Shown piece by piece: positions 1 to 7,799 of a stretch of DNA of 64,000 bases. The notes beneath the pieces were generated by a model, which did no database searches, was not told the origin of the DNA, and saw nothing but the letters and a program-made list of their open reading frames with translations. The DNA is from Bacteroidales bacterium (GTDB lineage Bacteria > Bacteroidota > Bacteroidia > Bacteroidales > UBA932). The stretch's first letter is position 1, and every line of letters begins with the position of its first letter. Where the stretch lies: the NCBI GenBank assembly GCA_017471085.1, contig JAFUWW010000011.1, forward strand, positions 35,124-99,123, in the 5' to 3' direction. The translations under genes and the position numbers were made by a program.

Positions 1-780
1 ACCCCCGGGGGCGATGTCCGGCCCCTGGACATTTCCATCACCAAGAACGTGGCAGGGCTCCTTTTCAACAGCCTGGTGCTGGTGATGCTGGTTCTTTTCG
101 GGGTGCGCTGGTACCGCAAACACGACGCCCGCGAAGAGGCGCCGGGCGGCTTCAGCGGCCTGCTCGAGATGCTGGTGATGATGGTGGAGAACGACATTAT
201 CAAGCCCTGTATCGGCCAGGATTACAAGCGTTATTCGCCCTACCTGCTCACGGCCTTTTTCTTCATTTTCGTGAACAACCTGCTGGGTATTGTGCCGTTT
301 TTCCCGGGCGGGGCCAATATCACGGGCAACATTGCCGTCACCTTTGCCATGGCCCTGTTCACGTTCCTGGCCGTGAACCTGTTCGGCAACAAGCACTACT
401 ACAAAGATATTTTTTGGCCGGACGTTCCGGTTTTCCTCAAGGCCATCCCCCTGATGCCGCTTATCGAGATTATCGGCATGTTCACCAAGCCCTTTTCGCT
501 CATGGTGCGGCTTTTTGCCAACATCCTCGCAGGTCACATGATGATTCTGGGCGTGGTGTCGGTGGTGTTCCTTACGGCAGAGCTGGGGGCGGCTATGAAC
601 AGCGGGCTCACCGTTATCGCCGTCCTATTTGGCGTATTCATGGATATCCTGGAGCTATTGGTGGCATTCCTCCAGGCCTATATATTCACCATGCTTTCGA
701 GTGTGTTCATCGGGCTCAGCCGACAGCACCCGGAAGAAGAAAAAGTAGAACAGAAGAATAGTAACTTTAAACAACAATAG
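1..780 (+). CDS. atpB: F1Fo ATP synthase subunit a (5' partial)
   Basis: Membrane stator subunit of F1Fo ATP synthase that forms the proton half-channels against the c-ring. The frame is open from base 1 and reads TPGGDVRPLDISITKNVAGL, so the gene begins before the window; a GTG at 49 is internal. Several hydrophobic segments are visible. The segment KPFSLMVRLFANILAGHMM carries the conserved Arg that faces the c-ring carboxylate (the E. coli R210 region). The end is hydrophilic (EEEKVEQKNSNFKQQ). Four bases separate it from atpE. In Bacteroidales atpD and atpC normally lie upstream, so they are expected just outside the window (family knowledge). Identity is clear; only the N-terminus is missing. 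Confidence 0.96.
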   Translation, partial: TPGGDVRPLDISITKNVAGLLFNSLVLVMLVLFGVRWYRKHDAREEAPGGFSGLLEMLVMMVENDIIKPCIGQDYKRYSPYLLTAFFFIFVNNLLGIVPFFPGGANITGNIAVTFAMALFTFLAVNLFGNKHYYKDIFWPDVPVFLKAIPLMPLIEIIGMFTKPFSLMVRLFANILAGHMMILGVVSVVFLTAELGAAMNSGLTVIAVLFGVFMDILELLVAFLQAYIFTMLSSVFIGLSRQHPEEEKVEQKNSNFKQQ

Positions 781-784
781 CATT

Positions 785-1036
785 ATGATTTTGTCCACTA
801 TGCTCCTTCAGGCTGCTTCCAGTGCAGCTCTCGGAAAGGCCGGTGCCGCCCTGGGTGCCGGTATCGCCGCCGTCGCCGCCGCTTTCGGTATCGGCAACAT
901 CGGAAAGGCCGCCCTTGAAGCCGGCGCCCGCCAGCCGGAGAAGGCCGACCACTACCGCCTCACGGCCATCATCATCGGCGCCCTGGTAGAAGGCGCGTGC
1001 CTTTTTGCCATCCTGGTTTGCCTTATCGGCAAGTAA
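785..1036 (+). CDS. atpE: F1Fo ATP synthase subunit c
   Basis: Proteolipid that forms the rotor ring. The 83 residues make a two-helix hairpin: a Gly/Ala-rich first helix (about 15-45), the polar loop EAGARQPE with the conserved Arg-Gln-Pro, and a second helix. The ion-binding acidic residue is Glu69 in ALVEGACLF. The residue after it is Gly, not the Ser/Thr typical of sodium-binding rings, so proton coupling is more likely (inference). The ATG follows the atpB stop by four bases, consistent with one transcript. Length is normal for a c subunit. Confidence 0.96.
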   Translation: MILSTMLLQAASSAALGKAGAALGAGIAAVAAAFGIGNIGKAALEAGARQPEKADHYRLTAIIIGALVEGACLFAILVCLIGK

Positions 1037-1048
1037 ACCTCCACGCGT

Positions 1049-1555
1049 ATGTCGCTGATTACGCCAGATTTTGGGCTGCTGTTCTGGATGACGCTGATTT
1101 TCGGCATCGTCTTCTTCATCCTGGCCAAATTTGGTTTTCCGGTGCTGACGGACATGGTGCGCAAGCGGCAGGAGCGGATCGAAAAGTCTATCCGTGACGC
1201 CCGTGACATCGAGGCCCGGATGGCCGCCTGGAAAACCGAGCAGGCCCAGATGATGGAGGAGGCGCGGCGTCAGCAGGCCGCCATCCTCCGGGAGGCCAGC
1301 GAGGCCAAGGCCAAGATTCTCTCCGAGGCCAAGGCCCAGGCGCGGGAAGAGGCGGATAAGATCCTCTCCCAGGCCCGCACGGAGATTGCGGCCGAGAAGG
1401 AAAGCGCCCTCCGGGATGTCCGCCGCGAATCGGCCAGCCTGGCCGTTGAGGTGGCGGAGAAAATCCTTCGCCGGGAGCTCTCTGACCGGGGCAGCCAGCG
1501 TGCCTTCATCGACACCCTGCTGGACGAAGCCAACGAAGCAGACCTGCGTTCATGA
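1049..1555 (+). CDS. atpF: F1Fo ATP synthase subunit b
   Basis: Peripheral-stalk subunit linking the membrane sector to F1. The 168-residue protein has one N-terminal membrane helix (about residues 8-30, LLFWMTLIFGIVFFILAKF) followed by a long, highly charged Ala/Glu/Arg/Lys-rich helix predicted to form the coiled-coil stalk. Its TGA at 1553-1555 overlaps the atpH ATG at 1552 (ATGA), typical of translationally coupled operon genes. Length and architecture are ordinary for a bacterial b subunit. Confidence 0.95.
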   Translation: MSLITPDFGLLFWMTLIFGIVFFILAKFGFPVLTDMVRKRQERIEKSIRDARDIEARMAAWKTEQAQMMEEARRQQAAILREASEAKAKILSEAKAQAREEADKILSQARTEIAAEKESALRDVRRESASLAVEVAEKILRRELSDRGSQRAFIDTLLDEANEADLRS

Positions 1556-2112
1556 ACCGGAGCATCATCATCACGCGTTACGCCCGGGCACTGGTCAAGT
1601 ATGTCCGGGAAACCGGCCATGGCGCCATCGTAGCCTCCGAGGCCGAGCAGCTGGAAACTGCCCTTCACAGCCTGCCGGACCTCCGGCGGATGATGACGGC
1701 GGCCGACGACGTGGTGACGCCCTTCGAGAAGAAGAAACTGCTGCAGAGCGCCCTCGGGAACCGGATGTCGCAGGAACTCAGCCGTTTTCTCACGCTCCTC
1801 AACCGGAACGGCCGGATGGGTCTCGTAGAGGAAATCCTCCGGGATTTCGTGGACATGTACCATCGCAGCGTGGGGGTGCGGAAAGCGCATCTGACCGCTG
1901 TGGAAGAGCCGTCCGAGCGCATGTTGCAGCGGCTGAAGGCCCTGGTGAAGCAAAAGACCGGGGACGATGTGATTATAGAGGTGGACGTGGATCCGACGCT
2001 GATCGGCGGGTTTGTGTTCGATATTGACGACTACCTCCTGGACGCCAGCGTCAAACGCCAGCTGGAGCTTATCCGGGAACAATTTGTAGAACGAAACAGA
2101 AGAATCATATAA
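1552..2112 (+). CDS. atpH: F1Fo ATP synthase subunit delta
   Basis: The delta (OSCP-like) subunit caps F1 and ties it to the b-subunit stalk. The 186-residue soluble protein starts [18 protein letters not shown], matching the family's N-terminal YA.AL pattern. It ends with the typical C-terminal segment containing [20 protein letters not shown] and a QLELIREQF helix. Its ATG overlaps the atpF stop, and its TAA shares one base with the atpA start. The family diverges quickly, but operon position and these motifs make the call secure. Confidence 0.94.
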   Translation: MNRSIIITRYARALVKYVRETGHGAIVASEAEQLETALHSLPDLRRMMTAADDVVTPFEKKKLLQSALGNRMSQELSRFLTLLNRNGRMGLVEEILRDFVDMYHRSVGVRKAHLTAVEEPSERMLQRLKALVKQKTGDDVIIEVDVDPTLIGGFVFDIDDYLLDASVKRQLELIREQFVERNRRII

Positions 2113-3695
2113 TGGCAACTCTGAAACCGAGTGAAGTGTCGGATATCCTGCTGGGGCAACTCCGGGACATGAAAAACGATCTCCAGTTCGAGGAGATCGG
2201 TAAGGCGCTGCAGGTGAGTGACGGCGTGGTGCGCATCTATGGACTGGACCATGCCGAGGCCGGCGAACTCCTGGACTGCGGAAGCGGCGTGATGGCCGTG
2301 GTGATGAACCTGGAGACCGACAACGTGGGCGCCGTCCTCATGGGGCCGACCGACCATGTGAAAGAGGGGATGGTGGTGCGCCGGACCGGGCGCATTGCCT
2401 CCATCGGCGTAAACGACAACCTGCTTGGGCGGGTGATTGACCCGCTCGGCAACCCGCTCGACGGCCTGGGCCCCATCGAAGGGGAGAAGGTGGAGATGCC
2501 CCTGGAGCGGAAAGCGCCCGGGGTCATCTTCCGCGAACCGGTGTGCGAGCCGCTGCAGACGGGCCTCAAGGCCATCGACGCCATGATTCCCATCGGCCGC
2601 GGACAGCGGGAGCTCATTATCGGCGACCGCCAGACCGGAAAGACGGCCATTGCCATTGACACCATTATCAACCAGCGGGCGGGGTACCTTGCCGGGGAGC
2701 CGGTGCACTGCATTTATGTGGCCATCGGCCAAAAGGGCAGTACCGTGGCCTCCATTGTTGAGACCCTCCGTGCGCATGGCGCCATGGACTATACCACCGT
2801 GGTGGCGGCAACGGCGGCCGACCCGGCGGCCCTCCAGTATTACGCGCCTTTCTCCGGAGCGGCTATCGGCGAGTATTTCCGCGATACGGGCCGACACGCA
2901 CTGGTGGTGTACGACGACCTTTCCAAGCAGGCCGTGGCCTACCGCGAGGTGTCGCTGATTCTCAGGCGTCCTTCCGGGCGCGAGGCCTATCCGGGCGATA
3001 TCTTCTACCTCCATTCCCGCCTCCTGGAGCGGGCCGCCAAGATTATTTCCCAGCCGGAGGTGGCGGCGCAGATGAACGACCTTCCCGCCTCCCTGCAGGG
3101 CAAGGTGAAAGGCGGCGGCTCCCTGACGGCCCTTCCCATCATCGAGACGCAGGCCGGGGACGTTTCGGCCTATATCCCCACCAACGTGATTTCCATCACC
3201 GACGGACAGATTTACCTGGAGCAGGCGCTCTTCAACCAGGGCGTGCGGCCGGCCATCAATGTGGGCATCAGCGTGTCCCGCGTGGGCGGCAGCGCCCAGA
3301 TCAAGTCCATGAAGAAGATTGCGGGCACCCTCAAGATTGACCAGGCCCAGTGGACAGAGCTGGAGGCCTTCTCCAAGTTCTCCTCCGACATGGACAAGGT
3401 GACGGAAATGGCCCTGGACAAGGGCCGGAAGAACAACCAGCTCCTTATCCAGCCCCAGTACAGCCCCATGCCCGTAGGGGAGCAGGTGGCCATTCTCTAC
3501 TGCGGCATCAAGGGCCTGATGCGGGACATCCCCGTGAACAAAGTCCGTGACTTCCAGGAAGCCTTCCTGGAGCATATCCGTGCCTCCCACAAGGCCGATG
3601 TCCTGGATGTCCTTACTTCCGGCAAGGTGACGGACGAAGTGACCGCCATCCTGGAAAAAGTGGCCGCGCAGGTGGTCCTTTCCCTGAAAGACTAG
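2112..3695 (+). CDS. atpA: F1Fo ATP synthase subunit alpha
   Basis: Non-catalytic nucleotide-binding subunit of the F1 hexamer. The 527 residues include a Walker A motif GDRQTGKT at 171-178, the family segment [20 protein letters not shown] and the [10 protein letters not shown] segment with the arginine that reaches the catalytic beta site. Length is normal for Bacteroidota. The start shares one base with the atpH stop. The 53-bp gap to atpG is unusual for this packed operon and is filled by a dispersed repeat. Confidence 0.97.
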   Translation: MATLKPSEVSDILLGQLRDMKNDLQFEEIGKALQVSDGVVRIYGLDHAEAGELLDCGSGVMAVVMNLETDNVGAVLMGPTDHVKEGMVVRRTGRIASIGVNDNLLGRVIDPLGNPLDGLGPIEGEKVEMPLERKAPGVIFREPVCEPLQTGLKAIDAMIPIGRGQRELIIGDRQTGKTAIAIDTIINQRAGYLAGEPVHCIYVAIGQKGSTVASIVETLRAHGAMDYTTVVAATAADPAALQYYAPFSGAAIGEYFRDTGRHALVVYDDLSKQAVAYREVSLILRRPSGREAYPGDIFYLHSRLLERAAKIISQPEVAAQMNDLPASLQGKVKGGGSLTALPIIETQAGDVSAYIPTNVISITDGQIYLEQALFNQGVRPAINVGISVSRVGGSAQIKSMKKIAGTLKIDQAQWTELEAFSKFSSDMDKVTEMALDKGRKNNQLLIQPQYSPMPVGEQVAILYCGIKGLMRDIPVNKVRDFQEAFLEHIRASHKADVLDVLTSGKVTDEVTAILEKVAAQVVLSLKD

Positions 3696-3698
3696 TTG

Positions 3699-3748
3699 TG
3701 TCATTCTGAGAGATCATTTTTGTCATTCTGAACGAAGCGAAGAATCTT
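3699..3748 (+). repeat. Dispersed repeat filling the atpA-atpG gap
   Basis: A full 28-bp unit at 3721-3748 starts TGTCATTCTGAACG and ends GCGAAGAATCTT. A truncated unit, TGTCATTCTGAG, is at 3699-3710. The full unit ends directly at the atpG ATG, so the repeat supplies the whole ribosome-binding region. A second copy, inverted and matching 24 of 28 positions, lies at 61106-61133. From memory, repeats of this type are common in Bacteroidota genomes and give rise to spurious ILSAAKNL peptides. Confidence 0.8.
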
Positions 3749-4714
3749 ATGCCAACCCTGAAAGAAATCAAAGGCCGCATCGCCTCCGTGCAGAACACGC
3801 TGAAGATCACTTCGGCCATGAAACTGGTGTCTTCGGCCAAACTCCGCAAGGCGCAGACCGCCATCGAGAACATGCTGCCGTACCAGACGGCCCTGCAGCG
3901 GATTCTCACTACCGCGCTGGCCTCCTCCGGTGCAGATTCCGTCGTGCTGTCCACAAAAAAGGCCGAAAACGTGGATGGTGAGGCCAAAATGGCGGTTCCG
4001 TCCACGAAAAGGGCCGAAAACGTGGATGGCGAGGCCGAAATGGCGGTTCCGTCCACGAAAAGGGCCGAAAACGTGGATGGCGGGCCGGGAAGGGTGGCCG
4101 TCGTGGCCATTGCGTCCAATTCTTCGCTCTGCGGCGGCTTCAATGCCAATGCCGTGACCAAAGTGAAGGGACTGCTGAAGCAATATCCCGACGCCGAGGT
4201 TTATTCCATCGGCCGGAAAATGGCGGATGCGATGCGAAAGGCCGGCCATCCCTCCCCGGCCGACTTCACCTCCCTCTCGGAGCATCCCGCCTATGCCCCC
4301 TGCTCGCAGCTGGCGGAACAGCTGATGGAAGACTTCGAAAAGGGCCGCCTCAGCCGCGTCTTCCTGGTCTATAACCACTATGTCTCCACGGCCAAGCAGG
4401 TGCCCACCGTGGAAACCTTCCTCCCCGCCGCCCTTCCGGAGGGAAAGGCCGATGCCCTCCCGGCGGACGTAATCCTGGAACCGTCGGCCCGGAAACTGCT
4501 GGAAGAGCTCCTGCCCAAGGCGCAGAAACTCAAGCTCTATACCACCCTTCTGGACAGCGCCGCGGCCGAACACGCCGCCCGCACCGTAGCCATGCAGACG
4601 GCCACCGACAACGGCGAGGAACTGCTGGAAGAACTCACCTTGCAGTACAACAAGGGACGCCAGCAGAAAATCACCTCCGAGATCCTGGACCTCGCCGGCG
4701 GGCAGAACAATTAA
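3749..4714 (+). CDS. atpG: F1Fo ATP synthase subunit gamma with in-frame repeat insertion
   Basis: Central rotor shaft of F1. The N-terminal helix (MPTLKEIKGRIASVQNTLKI, then TSAMKLVSSAKLRKAQ) and the C-terminal helix (MQTATDNGEELLEELTLQYN, then KGRQQKITSEILDL) are intact and form the coiled coil. Between the first helix and the Rossmann-like domain (VAVVAIASNSSLCGGFNAN) are three 17-residue repeats, STKxAENVDGEAxMAVP, at about residues 67-113. They make the protein 321 residues instead of the usual 285-295. The insertion falls in a connecting loop and leaves both coiled-coil helices continuous, so function is probably kept (inference). The ATG directly follows a dispersed repeat. This is the last gene of the atp operon. 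Confidence 0.95.
   Translation: MPTLKEIKGRIASVQNTLKITSAMKLVSSAKLRKAQTAIENMLPYQTALQRILTTALASSGADSVVLSTKKAENVDGEAKMAVPSTKRAENVDGEAEMAVPSTKRAENVDGGPGRVAVVAIASNSSLCGGFNANAVTKVKGLLKQYPDAEVYSIGRKMADAMRKAGHPSPADFTSLSEHPAYAPCSQLAEQLMEDFEKGRLSRVFLVYNHYVSTAKQVPTVETFLPAALPEGKADALPADVILEPSARKLLEELLPKAQKLKLYTTLLDSAAAEHAARTVAMQTATDNGEELLEELTLQYNKGRQQKITSEILDLAGGQNN
3949..4078 (+). repeat. Tandem 28-bp palindromes, 51-bp period, inside atpG
   Basis: Three 28-bp imperfect palindromes at 3949-3976, 4000-4027 and 4051-4078. Each has a GTCCAC left arm and a GTGGAT right arm around an A-rich core (AAAA, GGCC, AAAA). They are separated by 23-bp spacers that differ at only two positions. The period is 51 bp, exactly 17 codons, encoding STKxAENVDGEAxMAVP. 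The same unit with the same period and reading frame recurs in the MATE gene at 13486-13615. Confidence 0.92.
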
Positions 4715-4726
4715 TGAAATTATTAG

Positions 4727-4734
4727 TACCTTTG
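4727..4734 (+). promoter_or_regulatory. Bacteroidota -7 box for the HAD gene
   Basis: TACCTTTG matches the TAnnTTTG box and ends eight bases before the ATG at 4743. A transcript starting at the usual distance would have almost no 5' leader. No clear TTG element is visible about 20 bp upstream. Confidence 0.6.
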
Positions 4735-4742
4735 TACCCGTT

Positions 4743-5357
4743 ATGACAAAGGCGATTGTTTTTGACCTGGGCGGTGTGCTCATTGACCTGGACCCGGACC
4801 GTTGTATTCAAGCATTCCGGGAGATACTTGGTTTTGAGCGCATTACAGAACTTCTGGACCCCTGCCACCAGAAGGGCATCTATGGCGACATGGAGGCCGG
4901 GATTCTGTCGGCCGATGAATTCCGCCGGCAGATTTTGGCAGAATCCCGTCCGGGCTGCACGCCGGAGGATGTGGACCGTTCGATGGCCGCCCTCCTGGTG
5001 GGGATGGCCCCTTACAAGGTGCAGCTCCTTCAGGAGTTGTCGGCCCGATACCCCCTTTATGCCCTTTCCAACAACAACGACATTTCCATGGCCCGCTTCC
5101 ACCAGATTTTTGAGGAAATGGGGCTGGACTGGAAGCATATCTTCCGGGAAGAGCTGATTTCCTGCAACCTGAAGATGCTGAAGCCGGGGCCGGAGATTTT
5201 CCGCGAGGCTGTCCGCCGGATTGGCTATGCGCCGGAGGAGATTCTCTTTGTGGACGATTCCATGCGGAATATCGACGGTGCACAGGCCGTGGGCATCCAG
5301 GCCGCCTATTATGAGCAGGGGGCCGATCTACGCCTCATTTTCAAAGACTTACTATAG
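4743..5357 (+). CDS. HAD-family phosphatase (YihX-like)
   Basis: Probable cytosolic sugar-phosphate or nucleotide phosphatase of the haloacid dehalogenase superfamily, subfamily IA. The 204-residue protein shows the four HAD motifs: FDLGGVLIDL (nucleophile Asp9), ALSNNND, Lys in CNLKMLKPG, and FVDDSMRNI. The second position of the usual DxD is Gly, as in YihX-type glucose-1-phosphatases. The substrate cannot be read from sequence. It has its own promoter box and lies six bases before the OPA-type carrier, so the two may be co-transcribed. Confidence 0.85.
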   Translation: MTKAIVFDLGGVLIDLDPDRCIQAFREILGFERITELLDPCHQKGIYGDMEAGILSADEFRRQILAESRPGCTPEDVDRSMAALLVGMAPYKVQLLQELSARYPLYALSNNNDISMARFHQIFEEMGLDWKHIFREELISCNLKMLKPGPEIFREAVRRIGYAPEEILFVDDSMRNIDGAQAVGIQAAYYEQGADLRLIFKDLL

Positions 5358-5363
5358 CGAACC

Positions 5364-6722
5364 ATGTCCCTGCTTTCGCACTTCAGGATTAGTCAGCCTG
5401 CATCTGAAAAACTTCCCGCCTCCGAGGTGGACGCTGCTTACCGGCGCTACCGCAGCCGCACATTCTGGGGCGTCACCGCTGCCTATACCCTGTACTATGT
5501 GTGCCGGATGACCCTTGGCGTTGTGAAGCAGCCGCTCATCGACGGCGGCATCCTCACGGCCGGGCAGCTCGGTATCATCGGCTCGGCCTTCTACTTCGTG
5601 TACGCGGTGGGGAAGTTCACCAACGGGTTCATTGCCGACTATTGCAACATCCGCCGCTTCATGGCTGCCGGGCTGGGGGTATCGGCCCTCATTAATCTGG
5701 TGCTGGGGCTGCTGGGCCTTCTGAACGGCACATTGGGATTTGGGTCGATGGTGCTTTTTCTCACCTTCGCGCTCCTTTGGGGGGTGAACGGATGGATGCA
5801 GTCCATGGGGTCGCCGCCCGGGACCATCAGCCTGTCGCGCTGGTTCCCGCTCAAGACCCGCGGCACCATGTACAGCATCTTCAGTTCCACGCCGCAGCTG
5901 GGAAAGGCTGTTTCCATGATTCTGACGGGCTTTATCGTGGCCGCCGCGGGGTGGCAGTGGGGCTTTCTCGCCGCTGCGGCGGCGGGTGTCATCGGCACGG
6001 TGGTGGCGCTGGTCTTTATTTCCGATACGCCCGAAAGCCGGGGGCTGCCGTCTGTGCAGGAACTCTCCGGCGAACCGGTGAAAGCGCTGGATAAAAAGCC
6101 TGTGAAAGAACTCCAGCGGTGGGTTTTCCGCCATCCGGGCATCTGGGTCATTGCCATTTCTACGGCTTTCCTCTATATTACGCAGCACGCCGTGAGCGAC
6201 TGGGGCGTGCTGTTCCTCCAGAAGCAGAAGGCGTTTTCGCTGGAAAGCGCCACGCAGGTGATTGGCATTGCGGAGGTGTTCGGGGTCATCGGAAACCTTT
6301 TGGCCGGCTGGCTGTCGGACCGGGTGTTCCGGGGTAACCGGGTGCGGCCGGTAGTCATTTCCGGCGTACTGGCGGTGCTGTCGCTCGCGGGATTCCTCTT
6401 CCTGGAGGGCGGGTTCTGGGCCAATATCGGCTTTGTGGCGCTGTTCAGCATGGCTTTCAGCGTGGTGTTCTGCATTGTGGCCGGCCTTATGGCGCTGGAT
6501 TTTGTGCCGCGGAAAGCGACGGGAGCAGCGCTGGGCATCGTGGGCATCTCTTCCTATGCGGCGGCGGGCGCCCAGTCCATCGTGAGCGGTTTCCTGATTG
6601 ACGGAAACGCGGCGGACGGGGTGTACAACTTCCTGCCGGTGTCGGTCTTCTGGACGGCGGCCTGCTTCGTTGCCTTTGTGCTGCCGGTGGTGGGGTGGAA
6701 GTATTTGCGTCCCAAAGAATAA
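5364..6722 (+). CDS. MFS transporter, organophosphate:phosphate antiporter type
   Basis: Inner-membrane carrier of 452 residues with about 12 membrane segments and a hydrophilic N-terminus. The segment YYVCRMTLGVVKQPLIDGG, then SAFYFVYAVGKFTNGFIADY, resembles the GlpT/UhpT/UhpC family, which exchanges sugar or glycerol phosphates for phosphate. A loop with SRWFPLKTRGTMYSIFSS follows TM4. Sequence does not separate transport (UhpT/GlpT) from sensor (UhpC) roles, but no two-component partner is adjacent, which favours transport. The neighbouring HAD phosphatase fits a sugar-phosphate theme (inference). Confidence 0.85.
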   Translation: MSLLSHFRISQPASEKLPASEVDAAYRRYRSRTFWGVTAAYTLYYVCRMTLGVVKQPLIDGGILTAGQLGIIGSAFYFVYAVGKFTNGFIADYCNIRRFMAAGLGVSALINLVLGLLGLLNGTLGFGSMVLFLTFALLWGVNGWMQSMGSPPGTISLSRWFPLKTRGTMYSIFSSTPQLGKAVSMILTGFIVAAAGWQWGFLAAAAAGVIGTVVALVFISDTPESRGLPSVQELSGEPVKALDKKPVKELQRWVFRHPGIWVIAISTAFLYITQHAVSDWGVLFLQKQKAFSLESATQVIGIAEVFGVIGNLLAGWLSDRVFRGNRVRPVVISGVLAVLSLAGFLFLEGGFWANIGFVALFSMAFSVVFCIVAGLMALDFVPRKATGAALGIVGISSYAAAGAQSIVSGFLIDGNAADGVYNFLPVSVFWTAACFVAFVLPVVGWKYLRPKE

Positions 6723-6736
6723 AGTATTACCTTTGC
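6704..6736 (+). promoter_or_regulatory. Promoter for the YitT gene
   Basis: TTTG at 6704-6707 and TACCTTTG at 6729-6736, about 21 bp apart, match the Bacteroidota consensus. The upstream element lies inside the end of the MFS gene. The leader to the ATG at 6756 is short. Confidence 0.7.
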
Positions 6737-6755
6737 ACGCCAAAAACCACATAAA

Positions 6756-7676
6756 ATGAAAGATCTGCTAAAACCGCTGGGTACCTTCAAATTCTGGAAG
6801 GAACTGGTAATCATGACACTGGCTATGACCATCGCCGCCGCTGCCGTGTATTATTTCCTTATGCCCAGCAACCTTGTCATCGGCTCCATCACGGGTCTGT
6901 CCATGGTCCTGGCCGATATTTGTACCCTCGTGGGTATCCCCATGAAGGTGTCCTGGATGGTTACGGCCATCAACGCCATCCTGCTGGTGCTGGCATGGTT
7001 CTTAATCGGCAAGGAATTCGGGGCCAAGACGGTGTACACCGCCCTTATCCTGGGTCCGCTCCTGGAGGTGTGGGAGAAGATTCTGCCCTACGAGAAACTG
7101 GTGGAGCCCGGCCAGACCTCTGTCATGGGCGACATCTGGTTCGACCTCATCTGTTTTGTGCTTATCCTCAGCATCTCGCAGACCATCCTGTTCCACATCA
7201 ATGCCTCTACGGGCGGTCTGGATATCCTGGCCAAGATTGTGAACAAGTACCTGCACTTCGATATCGGCACGTCCGTTACGGTGGCGGGCGCCCTCATCTG
7301 CTGCACCGCTTTTGCCGTGAATCCGTTCCGGATGGTGGTGATCGGCCTTATCGGCACCTGGATCAACGGCATTGCCCTGGATTATTTTACGGCGGGTCTG
7401 AACCGACGCAAGCGGGTTTGCATCATCTCCAAAGAGCATGAGCAGATCCGGGACTATATTATCAAAGACCTCTCCCGCGGTTGCAGCCTGTACGAGGTAA
7501 CCGGCGGCTACAGCGGCGAAAAGTCCATGGAAATCCAGGTGCTCCTGACCCAGGACGAGTTTGCCAAACTCATGGAGTATCTCAAAGTCAACGACTTGCA
7601 CAGCTTCATCACGGCCGGCAACGTGAGCGAGGTCTATGGCCTCTGGCACGAGAAAACGCGTAAAAAGTTAATCTGA
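6756..7676 (+). CDS. YitT family membrane protein with C-terminal DUF2179
   Basis: A 306-residue protein with about five to six membrane helices (residues about 15-200). Glycine-rich motifs such as VIGSITGLSMVLADI and INASTGGLDILAKIVNKYL are typical of the YitT/DUF161 family. The last ~85 residues (IISKEHEQIRDYIIKDLSRG through ITAGNVSEVYGLW) form the soluble DUF2179 domain usually attached to this family. Function is unknown; a transport or sensing role is often assumed. It has its own promoter and is followed by a strong terminator. Confidence 0.9.
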   Translation: MKDLLKPLGTFKFWKELVIMTLAMTIAAAAVYYFLMPSNLVIGSITGLSMVLADICTLVGIPMKVSWMVTAINAILLVLAWFLIGKEFGAKTVYTALILGPLLEVWEKILPYEKLVEPGQTSVMGDIWFDLICFVLILSISQTILFHINASTGGLDILAKIVNKYLHFDIGTSVTVAGALICCTAFAVNPFRMVVIGLIGTWINGIALDYFTAGLNRRKRVCIISKEHEQIRDYIIKDLSRGCSLYEVTGGYSGEKSMEIQVLLTQDEFAKLMEYLKVNDLHSFITAGNVSEVYGLWHEKTRKKLI

Positions 7677-7741
7677 TTCCGTTTTGGCACGGATTTGGAA
7701 TTAAGGGGTATCAGACATAAATATTGATACCTTACTACTAT

Positions 7742-7782
7742 AAAACCCGCCTGCCGGTTGTGAAATCCGCAGGCGGGGTTTT
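7742..7782. terminator. Bidirectional terminator between convergent genes
   Basis: AAAACCCGCCTGC at 7742-7754 pairs with GCAGGCGGGGTTTT at 7769-7782. A T-rich run follows on the plus strand and an A-rich run flanks the other side, so it can stop transcription from the YitT gene and from the minus-strand lipoprotein ending at 7800. Confidence 0.85.
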
Positions 7783-7799
7783 CTTTTTTGCCGGTTCCG

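Noticed and set aside
49..51. GTG as the atpB start
   Set aside because: The frame is open to base 1 and encodes typical upstream atpB residues, so the gene is truncated by the window edge.
3949..4078. A short CRISPR array (28-bp repeats, 23-bp spacers)
   Set aside because: Spacers are almost identical to one another, there are only three repeats, the period is exactly 17 codons inside atpG, and no cas genes are present. The same applies to 13486-13615.
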